A stretch of 64,000 nt of DNA, taken from positions 1 to 64,000 of the forward strand of contig NZ_WWFG01000009.1 in NCBI RefSeq assembly GCF_026127265.1, given 5' to 3'. Positions 29,534-38,144 of the stretch are shown here, one piece after another (the stretch's first letter is position 1; every line of letters starts with the position of its first letter). The stretch comes from Nostoc sp. KVJ3 (GTDB taxonomy: Bacteria > Cyanobacteriota > Cyanobacteriia > Cyanobacteriales > Nostocaceae). The notes below the pieces were generated by a model. The model had not been told where the DNA came from. It did not search any database and saw nothing but the letters and a program-made list of their open reading frames with translations. The position numbers and the translations under genes are program-made.

Positions 29534-31345
29534 CAGGGCAAACGCATCTAAATATTGACGAGCCTGAATCAGGATGAAATACACCAAGACTCAAACTACA
29601 TAAGGCTTTGAGGAAATTAAATCTCACTCATTATGAAAATGATAATCATTGCGAGGGGGAGTTAGAGGCAGCCGACGGCTGCCTAAATTTTCACGGTCAG
29701 TTCTCCACTTAATAGCGTAGGTTTTCTCACAGTCTGATTCTCAATAGTTTTAGATTAATGACTAGGAATCACGAGAAGATCAGGGCAAAGAAAAACTCAA
29801 TTTATGCGATCGCCAGCGCGTTGGGCGGTTACGCCATCGCTAACTGATTAAAGTGACTTATTACAGATGGCGTGAAAAGTCAGGACGACTGCCTGTCAAG
29901 GAACATGGTATTCTTGCAGGAACTCCAAAAAAGAATTTCATTCTGATTCTCCTTTCTATGAAGCTGAAACCAAAAATCACGATTGCTGACCATTTTGCGG
30001 TGATACAAGATCCACGAATAGATCGCACTAAACGGCACAATTTAATTGATATTATGACAATCGCAATAATAGCAGTGATTTGTGGGGCGGATGGCTGGGT
30101 GGCAGTAGAAACTTATGGATGTGCGAAATATGAGTGGTTAAAAACATTTTTAGAATTACCAAATGGCATTCCATCCCACGATACATTTGCACGAGTTTTT
30201 GCACAAATAAATCCTCAACAGTTTCAAGAATGTTTTCTTTGTTGGATGAAATCAATACAAAAGATAACTGAAGGTGAAGTAATTGCAATTGATGGGAAAA
30301 CTTTACGTAGTTCTTATGATAGTAGTAGTGAGCAAAGCGCAATTGTAATGGTAAGCGCTTGGGCAACTACAAATAAATTAGTTTTGGGACAAGTGAAAGT
30401 AGACGAGAAATCAAATGAGATTACGGCAATTCCAGAATTATTAAAGGTCTTAAAACTGTCTGGATGTATTGTGACAATTGATGCAATCGGTTGCCAAAAA
30501 GAGATTGTAAGATTAATTACAGAGCAAGATGCAGATTATGTAATTACATTAAAAAAGAATCAAGGAAATCTTTATGATGAAGTTGAAAAGTTATTCCAGT
30601 CAGGGATAAGTACAGATTCTCAGGGGATTGAACATAGCACATATAACACAGATGAAAGAGGGCATGGTCGTCATGAAATCCGCAACTATGTGATGTTATC
30701 TCAGATTCAGTCTCTGCTTAACCCAGATTCAGTTTGGTCAAACTTCAATAGTGTTGGTATGGTAGAATCTGTCCGTTTATTAGACGGTAAAACAACAGTT
30801 GAAACTCGTTATTTTATTAGTAGCCTTGAAGATAATGCTGAACAGTTTGGTAATTCTATTCGCAGTCATTGGGGAGTTGAGAATTCATTACATTGGGTAT
30901 TAGATGTTGCCTTAAGGGAAGATGACTGTCGAATTAGAAAAGATAATGCTCCACAGAATTTTGCAATTCTCAGACATATTGCAGTCAATCTTTTAACTCA
31001 AGAGAAGCGTGTCAAACGCGGAATCAAAAATAAACAGTTTCTCGCTGCGATGGACAACAAATACTTACTAAGTATTTTAGCGTTGGCTTAAAATAATACA
31101 TCAAAATTTGAGTTGAATATTTTACATAAGAGTTTTATTTATTCTCTAAGTAAATACATTTTTATGTGACTCATAATTGAATTATTTTAGTATTGATGAT
31201 TAGTCATTCGGTCGAAGATAAGCTAATTCAAATTCTTAAAAATACTTGATTTATTTTATTTATCATTCCATCAATTTTTACAATTATCTATGTCATTTTG
31301 GAATCTCTCTTAGTTTTTATTAGTAAATAAGATGCGTTTGCCCTG
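29534..31345. mobile_element. ISAs1-family insertion sequence, 1812 bp, 10-bp target duplication
   Basis: Perfect inverted ends CAGGGCAAACGCATCT (left 29534-29549; complement at 31330-31345). The target duplication CTCAAAGTGA is at 29524-29533 and 31346-31355. One transposase gene is inside. The left arm before the transposase (29550-29957) is 408 bp, long for the family. It includes a stretch reading VTYYRWREKSG near 29850, reminiscent of IS3-type OrfA, so the arm may hold older debris. This is the youngest layer of the nest. Confidence 0.9.
29958..31091 (+). CDS. ISAs1-family transposase
   Basis: 377 residues from MKLKPKITIADHF, the usual N-terminus of cyanobacterial members; an upstream extension to 29853 is unlikely. 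Typical motifs are present: DPRIDRTKRHNLIDI and PSHDTFARVF near the N-terminus, then IAIDGKTLRSSYD holding the first catalytic Asp. TIDAIGCQKEI holds the second, and HWGVENSLHWVLDVALRED is the family's C-terminal Glu region. The frame and both element ends are intact, so it may be active. Confidence 0.95.
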   Translation: MKLKPKITIADHFAVIQDPRIDRTKRHNLIDIMTIAIIAVICGADGWVAVETYGCAKYEWLKTFLELPNGIPSHDTFARVFAQINPQQFQECFLCWMKSIQKITEGEVIAIDGKTLRSSYDSSSEQSAIVMVSAWATTNKLVLGQVKVDEKSNEITAIPELLKVLKLSGCIVTIDAIGCQKEIVRLITEQDADYVITLKKNQGNLYDEVEKLFQSGISTDSQGIEHSTYNTDERGHGRHEIRNYVMLSQIQSLLNPDSVWSNFNSVGMVESVRLLDGKTTVETRYFISSLEDNAEQFGNSIRSHWGVENSLHWVLDVALREDDCRIRKDNAPQNFAILRHIAVNLLTQEKRVKRGIKNKQFLAAMDNKYLLSILALA

Positions 31346-31944
31346 CTCAAAGTGATAGCGGATAAAGGCTATCAAGGAATTAATAAAATTCATCAATTGA
31401 GTGAAACACCGATTAAAAAACCAAAAGGGAAGAAGTTGACGAAAGAACAGAAAAAATATAATCGAGAACTCAATCGATTAAGAATTACTGTTGAACATGT
31501 AAATCGTCGTCTAAAGATATTTAAAATTTTGTCTGATAGATATCGAAACCGTCACCGACGTTTTGGCTTAAGGTCTAATTTAATTGCGGGAATTTATAAT
31601 CACGAATTAGCCATATAAATCGATTAAAAAATCAAACTTATCAAATAATTTCAGTAATTAATCAATAACTGAAACAACGTTTGCGGCCATTTTTTTAGTT
31701 AGCGATGCCTGCGGTGTTCTCGAAGAATCGCCTGATAATACTTGCTCGAAACAATTTATAAATTCTTACCAAAAACTGAAATTAGAATAACCCTTGATCA
31801 TACCACAAAATATTTATGCAAGAGTTCTACAGTAAATGGCACGTAAAAAACCGTTATGAGGCGATAAAAAGAGGGGCGATGCTTGGTTATATCGACTATA
31901 ACTTGATTGTGAATGAATGATGTATTAGTGGGGAGAGCGAAAGG

Positions 31945-31971
31945 ATTAAGTCGGGGAGTCCTCGACTTAAT
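31945..31971 (-). terminator. Hairpin downstream of the leader-peptide gene
   Basis: ATTAAGTCG and CGACTTAAT pair perfectly around a 9-base loop, 12 bases past the stop of the minus-strand peptide gene. A proper U-run is missing, so termination is only possible, not certain. Confidence 0.4.
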
Positions 31972-31982
31972 TCTGATGCTAA

Positions 31983-32231
31983 TTAGAAAGCGTCTCGTAA
32001 AAGTATACCAATACCAATTACTAATGCTGCTGCGGCAACTGCTGGTGCTGTCACACTAGCAACTCCTGCTGCTGCTATACCTAGACCGATAATAGCTAAA
32101 CCGCCAGCATCCGGATCTAGTCCTCCTACAACCAAATTCTGTTCAAAATCGTTAAGTTCAATCAAGTCAACAGAAGAGTCTGTAGAATTTTTATCTGATT
32201 CTTTGATGTCGTAAATTTTAATTTTGGACAT
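31983..32231 (-). CDS. Double-glycine leader peptide (bacteriocin/RiPP-like precursor)
   Basis: 82 residues. Residues 1-37 are charged and end in LIELNDFEQNLVVGG, close to the double-glycine leader consensus (L-x-x-x-E-L-x-x-(I/V)-x-G-G). Cleavage after the second Gly would release a 45-residue core that is Gly/Ala/Val/Ile-rich and hydrophobic (GLAIIGLGIAAAGVASVTAP, then VIGIGILL). That matches membrane-active class II bacteriocin-like peptides. No cysteines, so no lanthipeptide rings. No C39-peptidase transporter or modifying enzyme is in the window; export would need chromosomal genes. A small membrane protein is the alternative. Confidence 0.65.
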   Translation of the reverse strand: MSKIKIYDIKESDKNSTDSSVDLIELNDFEQNLVVGGLDPDAGGLAIIGLGIAAAGVASVTAPAVAAAALVIGIGILLRDAF

Positions 32232-32527
32232 AACGCAATTTTAATCTTATGTTCGTTTCTATAAAAACATGACTATAAATATCATGGCAATATTTATACT
32301 GTTCTCAATCACAATTTATTCGTACCAAAATTGTTTTAGTTTTGTTTCATCTGTGCTAGAAAGCAGATATCCTGGCAAAATGCTTGCTAATTCTAGCTTC
32401 CAAGGATTTTGCTCACAAGATGAGTTGCCGCTTCAAATGGTCGATATTTTGCTTTTAACTTGACTGCAAATAAGCTGTAATCCCATCTTCGCTCTCTTGG
32501 CTGTCCAGAAAATAAGAACCCATTAAT

Positions 32528-33046
32528 TGTAGCGACCTGCAATTATAAATCCCTAAACCTGCAATCAAGGGATTTTCAAACCAGGATTAAATGCAACTAT
32601 AATTTCTTTTGAACCAGAATTAATTGCAACTGAACCAGGATTAAATACAACCAACCTGCAATCATCCGTTTCGACCAGGATTATTTGCAAATAGACTCAA
32701 CGCTTTGCCAGAACTGAGTCTTCAGTATTGACAGAGGTTTGTTAAAAAACTCATTTGAAAATTTGATAGATTAACTTTGAATTCTTTACCGAGTTTTTTA
32801 ACTAGAAAACATACGGTTTACCGTTCTCTAAGGCTTATCGGTACGGCAGTAAAGAAAACGTTCGTTTCTTTTACTTTTATAGTTGCAGATAATCCTGGCT
32901 CAAACCAATGATTGCAGGCTCAGTTGCAAATAATCCTGGCTCAGTTGCATTTAATCCTGGCTGAAGCGCAATTATAGTTGCATTTAATCCTGGTTTGTAA
33001 ATGTCTTGATTGCAGGTTTGAGCGATTAGTATTGCAGGTCGCTACA
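32528..33046. mobile_element. 519-bp miniature element with Tn7/Mu-like ends
   Basis: Begins TGTAGCGACCTGCAAT and ends with the exact complement (ACA last). ATTAAT flanks both sides (32522-32527; 33047-33052). The first and last 170 bp are inverted versions of one another with the same order of sub-sites: ACCTGCAAT, CCTGCAATCAAG, ACCAGGATTAAATGCAACTA, then two or three more CCAGGATTA-type sites and CCTGCAATCAT. Long ends holding several spaced copies of one binding site, with TGT termini, are the hallmark of Tn7/Tn5053/Mu-type transposons. The 180-bp middle (about 32700-32880) codes for nothing I recognise. A non-autonomous derivative fits best; an inverted iteron array is the alternative. 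Confidence 0.65.
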
Positions 33047-33126
33047 ATTAATAGGGGTGTGAGTATCAATGGAACAGAAAACCGGGATAAGAAAATTGAG
33101 TTCAAAGACTAAAAACAGCCGCTACC

Positions 33127-33191
33127 ATGTATATACATAGACAAAAGCATTGAAGATAGGTCATTATTCACTTCCAGCCATGTATATACAT
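33127..33191. promoter_or_regulatory. Two ATGTATATACAT palindromes near the Tn3-family left end
   Basis: Identical 12-bp palindromes at 33127-33138 and 33180-33191, 53 bp apart, between the left inverted repeat and the tnpA stop. A third copy at 38133-38144 sits 28 bp upstream of the RHH gene at the other end. The symmetry and placement fit binding sites for that RHH protein. Confidence 0.55.
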
Positions 33192-33244
33192 GAAAATAAA
33201 TGTTACATAACTTAAGAACAGAAAACCGGGATAAGTCCTAAACT

Positions 33245-36200
33245 CTACAACAAATCATCAAAATCAACAGGAGCATAAGGGTCACGCAAAGAGCGGAGTT
33301 CTCCCTTTAAAATGGGTTCTGCCAACAAGAAATAATAACGCCCCAACATATTAATATGTTTGCGTCCCAATGGAGAAAGTCGGGCAATGTCTTCTCTATG
33401 TGTCGCCTGACCAAGAGAACTCAACTTATTGACTGCTGCATCCATGTAGTAAGTATTCCACAGCACAATCACATTCACAACCAAACCTAACGCCCCTAAT
33501 TGGTCTTCTTGACCCTCACGGTATCTTTGCCGAATTTCTCCCCGTTGACCGTGGAAAACCGTTCGGGATAAACTGTGACGACTTTCACCACGGTTGATTT
33601 GAGTTAAAATTCGACGGCGGTATGTCTCATCATCAATGTAGGATAGCAGATATAAGGTTTTGATAATCCGTCCCAATTCGCCAAGAGCTTTTGCCAAAGT
33701 CGAGGGCTGATTACCCCGTTGCAAGGAACGCATTAAATCAGTTGCGTTGACCGTTCCCAACTTCAGAGATCCAGCCACCCGTAACATATCATCCCAATTC
33801 TTCGTAATCAGGTCAGTATTAATCTTGTTTTTAGTCAGTCCATCAAGGACACCATAGTTAGCAGAATTGTCGATTCGCCAAAAACGGGCCTCACCAATAT
33901 CTGCAAGTCTCGGACTAAACCGATAGCCCAGAAGCCAAAATAAACCAAACACGACATCACTATAACCAGCAGTATCGGTCATGATCTCGACTGGATGGAG
34001 ACTCGTTAATTGCTCTAACAAACCTTCCAAGAGAAAAAGCGAGTCTCGCAAAGTACCAGGAATTACAATCCCGTGGAAGCCAGTGAACTGGTCGCTGGTA
34101 AAATTGTAATAAGTAATACCCTTGCCGATACCAAAATATTTGCTATTGGGCGCAGCATTAATCGTTCTCACAGGGACACTAAAGCGCAACCCATCCGCAG
34201 ATGCGACTTCCCCACCACCCCATATTTTTGCAAGGGGAATATGAGTTTGGGTATCAACCAATCGCGCATTGGCACGGATAAGAGTTTCTTGACGGATATA
34301 ATTTTGCTGTACCCAAGATAATCGTCCACGAGTTAATGCAGGTAATTCTGGACGTATCAGTGGTTCCAAACCAATATTGCAAGCTTCTGCCAGCAACACC
34401 GCGCAGATACTAATGTGCAAATCATCAACCCGACTGTTGGACTGACTCAAATGGGTAAATTCTTTAGTAAACCCAGTCCTAGCATTAATTTCAAGCATTA
34501 CCTCCGGCAGATCAACTTTTGGCAACATTGCTGCCACTTGCCTTTTAAGCGTTATCAAACTGGGCGCTTCTTCCAGTTTATCTATTGGGGTCAATACTAA
34601 ATTATCTTTTCCATCAAAGTGTTCAATGCGTACCGCACTATTATTCTCAAAGTTAGCAGCAGTGCGACGGTAAGCCTCATCCAATTCTTGTTTTAAGATA
34701 GAGAGTGATGAATCAAAGGTTGGTTGGAAATCTAAAGTCCGACATATACCTGCCCGTTGTGCTGACCATGCTTCATCACTAAGAAGTTTGGCACGGGGGT
34801 CACAGTAATGTTGACTTTTGACCACAAACACATCCCGGCGACGTAACGCCGACCTTAAGGATTGTAAAACGCAGAACGTGTAAGCTTTACGGTCAATTGT
34901 GCCATTGGGATTAATGCAATACCGTGTCCACCCTTTGGTAATCACTTTGAGTGGTGCAGCACTCATGTCGGGTCGATTTTGACCCTCAATAGCACGTAAA
35001 AATAAGAGCGCATCCAAAATATGTGCCGCATTCTCGGAAGATGAAAACTCAATTTGAGAAAGCAGTGAGGGGAGGAAAATACGGATTCCACGCCAGCGAG
35101 ACAGTAGCAAATCATAATACTCATCATCTTCTGGACGGGCCAACGATTTGACTTTAGCTACCGCTTGAGTCAATTGTTCTTGACTGACTCTGATAAAAGC
35201 TTCAATCCTGACATTAATATCCTCGCATTCGTTGTCTATCAGGACTTCTACAGCCTCCGCTAGTTTGAGTGCGGCGGCATCCAAATCTTTGAGCGTTCGC
35301 AGACGTTGTTGTTCCCCCTCCCGCTTAGATTTCGACAACAACCCTTTAACCAGTAAATCGAACAAATCAATTACATCATCTGTTGCCGTATATTCCAGTA
35401 AATAAGTAAATGCCAGTAAGGTGGCAATTCTCTTGTTATCAGGCATCCGGGCAATCGCCGCCGACCGAGAAGCGGCCCCAAGACGTGCTAAAAATTTCAC
35501 TCGTGTCGGTGGGATTCTAGATAAGTCAATGTCAGAAATCCCAAACGACCGTATTTCCGACAAACGATTAATCGCCGCTAACATAGATTTGGCATTGACG
35601 CGAGTCGGAGAGTGACGCAAACGGTCGAGAGTTGAGTAACGTGCTAACTCTTTTATGAGTAACAATTTTTCAAGTATTTCAATTTGCTTTTTGTTGGGGA
35701 GTGAAGACAAAACCTTAAAAAGACGGTTAGCTGCTCTTTCACGTACTGATGCCACTAACCGTGCTAAAACGCTCACTCCCGGTAACAGTATTTTTCGTTC
35801 TGCCAACCGTGCTGTAGTTAGGTCAAATAAAACACTGGGAGATTCCGCGCTCAAAGTTGACCTTTGGTAAAGCCAACGCACCAGTTTCCAATGTTCAGGT
35901 TGGGAGTGAAATTCTTGGTAGCCATAGCGTTGTTTGATTAACGCTGTATGCTCCCATTTGGTTTCGGAATTTCTATATTGTTCTAAGCAGCTTGCATCCA
36001 ACTGACCCAATTGAGATGTCAGATAATCAACCACCAGTAAAGGAACGTCTGTTGGGTCGGTTAAAAAAGTCCCTAAAAAGCGGACGGTACATAACTGCAA
36101 TCCCAAACCCAAGCGGTTATGATTCCCTCGTCGTTTTTTAATCAGCTCTTTGTCAAGATCATCCAAGTAAAAATACTTTGCTAGTTGTTCAGCAGATGGT

Positions 36201-36259
36201 TCACCGTTGTAACATCCATATCTTTTCTCTTGTTCGCCACTTAAAAATTCAACTGGCAT
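33245..36259 (-). CDS. tnpA: Tn3-family transposase TnpA
   Basis: 1004 residues, the normal length. The N-terminal DNA-binding region begins PVEFLSGEQEKRYGCY. The catalytic core shows the Tn3 pattern: ASADGLRFSVP (Asp, about 697), EIMTDTAGYSDVVFGLFWLLG (Asp, about 768) and FHGQRGEIRQRYREGQEDQLG (Glu, about 900), followed by NTYYMDAAV. It joins the transposon ends into a new target, leaving a cointegrate for the element's recombinase to resolve. The gene reads toward the left end and no frame break is seen. Confidence 0.97.
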   Translation of the reverse strand: MPVEFLSGEQEKRYGCYNGEPSAEQLAKYFYLDDLDKELIKKRRGNHNRLGLGLQLCTVRFLGTFLTDPTDVPLLVVDYLTSQLGQLDASCLEQYRNSETKWEHTALIKQRYGYQEFHSQPEHWKLVRWLYQRSTLSAESPSVLFDLTTARLAERKILLPGVSVLARLVASVRERAANRLFKVLSSLPNKKQIEILEKLLLIKELARYSTLDRLRHSPTRVNAKSMLAAINRLSEIRSFGISDIDLSRIPPTRVKFLARLGAASRSAAIARMPDNKRIATLLAFTYLLEYTATDDVIDLFDLLVKGLLSKSKREGEQQRLRTLKDLDAAALKLAEAVEVLIDNECEDINVRIEAFIRVSQEQLTQAVAKVKSLARPEDDEYYDLLLSRWRGIRIFLPSLLSQIEFSSSENAAHILDALLFLRAIEGQNRPDMSAAPLKVITKGWTRYCINPNGTIDRKAYTFCVLQSLRSALRRRDVFVVKSQHYCDPRAKLLSDEAWSAQRAGICRTLDFQPTFDSSLSILKQELDEAYRRTAANFENNSAVRIEHFDGKDNLVLTPIDKLEEAPSLITLKRQVAAMLPKVDLPEVMLEINARTGFTKEFTHLSQSNSRVDDLHISICAVLLAEACNIGLEPLIRPELPALTRGRLSWVQQNYIRQETLIRANARLVDTQTHIPLAKIWGGGEVASADGLRFSVPVRTINAAPNSKYFGIGKGITYYNFTSDQFTGFHGIVIPGTLRDSLFLLEGLLEQLTSLHPVEIMTDTAGYSDVVFGLFWLLGYRFSPRLADIGEARFWRIDNSANYGVLDGLTKNKINTDLITKNWDDMLRVAGSLKLGTVNATDLMRSLQRGNQPSTLAKALGELGRIIKTLYLLSYIDDETYRRRILTQINRGESRHSLSRTVFHGQRGEIRQRYREGQEDQLGALGLVVNVIVLWNTYYMDAAVNKLSSLGQATHREDIARLSPLGRKHINMLGRYYFLLAEPILKGELRSLRDPYAPVDFDDLL

Positions 36260-36284
36260 CTAGGTTGATTTTTTGACTTAAATA

Positions 36285-36743
36285 TTATTCAGTTTGCTTA
36301 TAGGATTTGCCACAATGTGGACAAAATTTAAACTTGAGCGACACAATTGGTTCGTGACAACTCAAACATCTATCTCGCAATTGCGTCCCGCACGCAAAGC
36401 AATATTTTGACCGTAAAGAAGTCCACATGGGGTCAAGAGTTGTCCCCGGTGTCCAACATTTTGGGCAAAATTTGAGCGAAGTTATAGCTTCAAGTGATAC
36501 TTTTTTGACAACGGCATCTAAATATTCTTGAGGGATACATAAGGCCGCAGCCAAACCAGATTTAGCTTTTTGATTGAGCCGAGATGTAGCTTCTGCTTCA
36601 ATTTTGCGAATAGTCTGGACATGGATTCCGGCTTTTGTACTTAACTCCAATTGAGTTAGAGATAGAGAGTTACGGACTCGTTGAATGTAACAACCCAACG
36701 TCTCTGCTGGCTTAGGAGCCGCATCCGTCACAGATACATTCAT
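36285..36743 (-). CDS. XRE-type HTH protein with zinc ribbons
   Basis: 152 residues. Residues 15-75 form a Cro/C1-type HTH (IQRVRNSLSLTQLELSTKAG, then HVQTIRKIEAEATSRLNQKA). The C-terminal half has zinc-ribbon knuckles: CPKC, CFAC, CLSC and CPHC, which suggests two metal sites. It ends 25 bp before tnpA starts in the same direction, so it probably controls or assists tnpA expression. It is divergent from the recombinase, and the 81-bp gap between them must hold both promoters. An accessory role in transposition or resolution is possible. Confidence 0.85.
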   Translation of the reverse strand: MNVSVTDAAPKPAETLGCYIQRVRNSLSLTQLELSTKAGIHVQTIRKIEAEATSRLNQKAKSGLAAALCIPQEYLDAVVKKVSLEAITSLKFCPKCWTPGTTLDPMWTSLRSKYCFACGTQLRDRCLSCHEPIVSLKFKFCPHCGKSYKQTE

Positions 36744-36824
36744 GAAAATATATCTACTTCGTTACCTATTAATATTAAGTTAATATTTGTCCATCAGTTA
36801 AATAATTTAAGTAGCTCTTGTCAG
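36744..36824. promoter_or_regulatory. Divergent promoter and likely resolution-site region of the Tn3-family element
   Basis: 81 bp between the divergent HTH and recombinase genes. AT-rich, with TTAATATTAAGTTAATATTTG (36768-36788) containing repeated TTAATATT. In Tn3-family elements with a tyrosine recombinase the resolution site usually lies in this position. Core sites were not defined. Confidence 0.4.
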
Positions 36825-37721
36825 ATGAGTGTTAATTTAGCATCATTAGTCACTCAGTTTTTAGAGCGTCATGGACTGGCTAACTCTACTATTCGCTCTT
36901 ATGAATCAACTTTAATGCCTTTGCTCCAACTTTATGGTAGTTGGTCGCTAGAAATTATTGATCGAGAAATTTTGGTTGAATACCTCAATGATTTAAATAA
37001 CGTATCATATATCACTCATCATCGTCATCAAGCAGTAATTACAGCCTTATTTAACTTTGTTGTTGAGTGTCGTTATATCAAATCAAACCCTATTTCTCAT
37101 CTCAAACGGCGTAAACCAAATCCACTGATAGGAGAGCATAATTCTGATTTAGTTGTGCGATATTTGACACAACATCAATTAAGTATTCTTTACCAAGCTA
37201 TCAAAAAAGATGCCAGACTTAATGCTTTAGTGCATTTGCTACATAGCAGTGGAGCCAGAATAGCAGAGATACTGGCTTTGGATTTATCAGATATTGATTT
37301 TACCGCTCGTTCATTTCAAGTTATCGGTAAGGGGAACAAGCAACGATGGTGTTTCTACAATGAAGATACTGATTTTTGTTTGAATAATTACATCAAATAC
37401 TACCGACATACCCAGATAAATGCTTTATTTACAGCTCAAAAACCGAATAATCAGCAAGTATCTCGTCTTTCCTATGCTACAGCTTACTCTACACTTGTAA
37501 ACGCAGCTAAAAACATTCCAGAACTAGAAGGTATTGGTTTTCACCAACTCAGGCATACTTTTGCATCCCAGAGAGTTGGAATCATGGGAGTTGAGGAACT
37601 TCGTGCATTGATGGGGCATGAAAAAATTCAAACTACTCTTCGCTACTCTAAAGTCACATCCCTTCGTGCCCAAGAAGTAGCGCTTCAAGCTTTTAAAAAA
37701 GTACCACCCTTTGGACAATAA
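36825..37721 (+). CDS. Tyrosine recombinase (TnpI-type resolvase of the Tn3-family element)
   Basis: 298 residues from MSVNLASLVTQFL; the frame extends 48 codons upstream, but that part overlaps the divergent gene. The N-terminal core-binding domain (about 5-90) is followed by the catalytic domain with HSSGARIAEIL (first Arg), GKGNKQRW (Lys), HQLRHTFAS (His-x-x-Arg), LMGHEKIQTTLRYSK (His and the nucleophile Tyr). All catalytic residues are present. It should resolve cointegrates at a site next to its own promoter. Confidence 0.92.
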   Translation: MSVNLASLVTQFLERHGLANSTIRSYESTLMPLLQLYGSWSLEIIDREILVEYLNDLNNVSYITHHRHQAVITALFNFVVECRYIKSNPISHLKRRKPNPLIGEHNSDLVVRYLTQHQLSILYQAIKKDARLNALVHLLHSSGARIAEILALDLSDIDFTARSFQVIGKGNKQRWCFYNEDTDFCLNNYIKYYRHTQINALFTAQKPNNQQVSRLSYATAYSTLVNAAKNIPELEGIGFHQLRHTFASQRVGIMGVEELRALMGHEKIQTTLRYSKVTSLRAQEVALQAFKKVPPFGQ

Positions 37722-37883
37722 TTTACAAGTATGGATTCAATTTATATATTGTTACGTCCTGAAAATTATCATGATTAAAAACTTATCAAGAGAATAGACA
37801 ATACTCTTGATTGCTAAAATATGGCTGGACAACAGATTTAGTAAAAAATTACACTTTATTTATAAATAGCCTAGAGAAAGCAC

Positions 37884-38105
37884 TTAATATAACTCGCCAC
37901 CGCGAGCGAAAATTTCTATAACTTCACTTCTGGTTACTTGATTTTTCTCCGCTATTTCTAGTAGTTTTTCCCACGCTTCATCGGTTAAGCGAATTGACCT
38001 TAACCGTTTGGGTGAATCTCCATAATCTGTTTCAAATTTACCATCTGGTGTACGGGGTCGTCTTTGAGACTTTTGTCTAGTGCCTGAATATTGATCCATT
38101 GCCAA
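37884..38105 (-). CDS. CopG/RHH-type small regulator of the Tn3-family element
   Basis: 73 residues. A basic N-terminus (SGTRQKSQRRPRTPDGKF) is followed by the RHH core KRLRSIRLTDEAWEKLLEIA and the second helix VTRSEVIEIFARGG. Such proteins dimerise and insert a two-stranded sheet into the major groove. The palindrome ATGTATATACAT lies 28 bp upstream and recurs twice at the other end of the transposon, so autoregulation and binding at both ends are likely. A second ATG two codons downstream is an alternative start. Confidence 0.8.
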   Translation of the reverse strand: MAMDQYSGTRQKSQRRPRTPDGKFETDYGDSPKRLRSIRLTDEAWEKLLEIAEKNQVTRSEVIEIFARGGELY

Positions 38106-38132
38106 AAGTTATACACGATATCCTAGCTTATC

Positions 38133-38144
38133 ATGTATATACAT
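38133..38144. promoter_or_regulatory. ATGTATATACAT palindrome upstream of the RHH gene (candidate operator)
   Basis: A perfect 12-bp palindrome 28 bp before the start codon of the minus-strand RHH gene and about 30 bp from the right inverted repeat. Identical to the two copies at 33127 and 33180. Confidence 0.6.

Larger units (their letters stand above)
28972..31618 (+). pseudogene. IS5-family transposase, interrupted by an ISAs1-family element
   Basis: GTG start at 28972 after GAGGAG. The N-terminal HTH region is at about 10-90 (KRMTGVSRKTFKLMVDVV; WGLSESTVCRIVFKIE). The first catalytic Asp is in VVMDVTESPIEKP, then SGKQGEHTLKTQVV. The frame is cut after GELLKV at 29533 and resumes at 31356 as IADKGYQGI, holding the second Asp, and later RITVEHVNRRLKIFKIL, holding the Glu. 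Excision of the nested element restores 274 codons. As it stands the product lacks two catalytic residues and should be dead. Confidence 0.88.
28901..31827. mobile_element. IS5-family insertion sequence, about 1.1 kb, itself interrupted by an ISAs1-family element
   Basis: Imperfect terminal repeats share CTCTTGCA followed by A(A/T)TATTTTGTGGTA-like sequence at both ends. The tetramer TACA flanks it (28897-28900; 31828-31831) and the surrounding regulator frame is restored on excision. The total is 2927 bp; taking out the nested 1812-bp element and its 10-bp duplication leaves 1105 bp, normal for the family. The precise left end could be off by one or two bases. Confidence 0.8.
28591..31920 (+). 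pseudogene. NarL-type response regulator remnant, split by an IS5-family element
   Basis: 28591-28900 encodes the last third of a receiver domain (FGHGADSYMLKSADVELIELA, with the conserved K) and most of a LuxR-type HTH (SPTERQIQVLRLLAQGLI, then VSTVKCYASDLY). The HTH end is found at 31828-31920 (YSKWHVKNRYEAIKRGAM onward). Removing the IS and one TACA restores 132 codons plus stop. The receiver's phospho-acceptor half is missing upstream, so the gene was already 5'-truncated before the IS landed. It is not functional as a phosphorylated regulator. Confidence 0.8.

Noticed and set aside
32269..32463. Plus-strand 64-codon frame after the leader-peptide gene
   Set aside because: No ribosome-binding site or motif; it lies in the divergent upstream region and looks like chance.
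32464..33046. CRISPR array
   Set aside because: The repeated words are in two inverted groups with variable spacing and no equal-length spacers, so transposon ends fit better.
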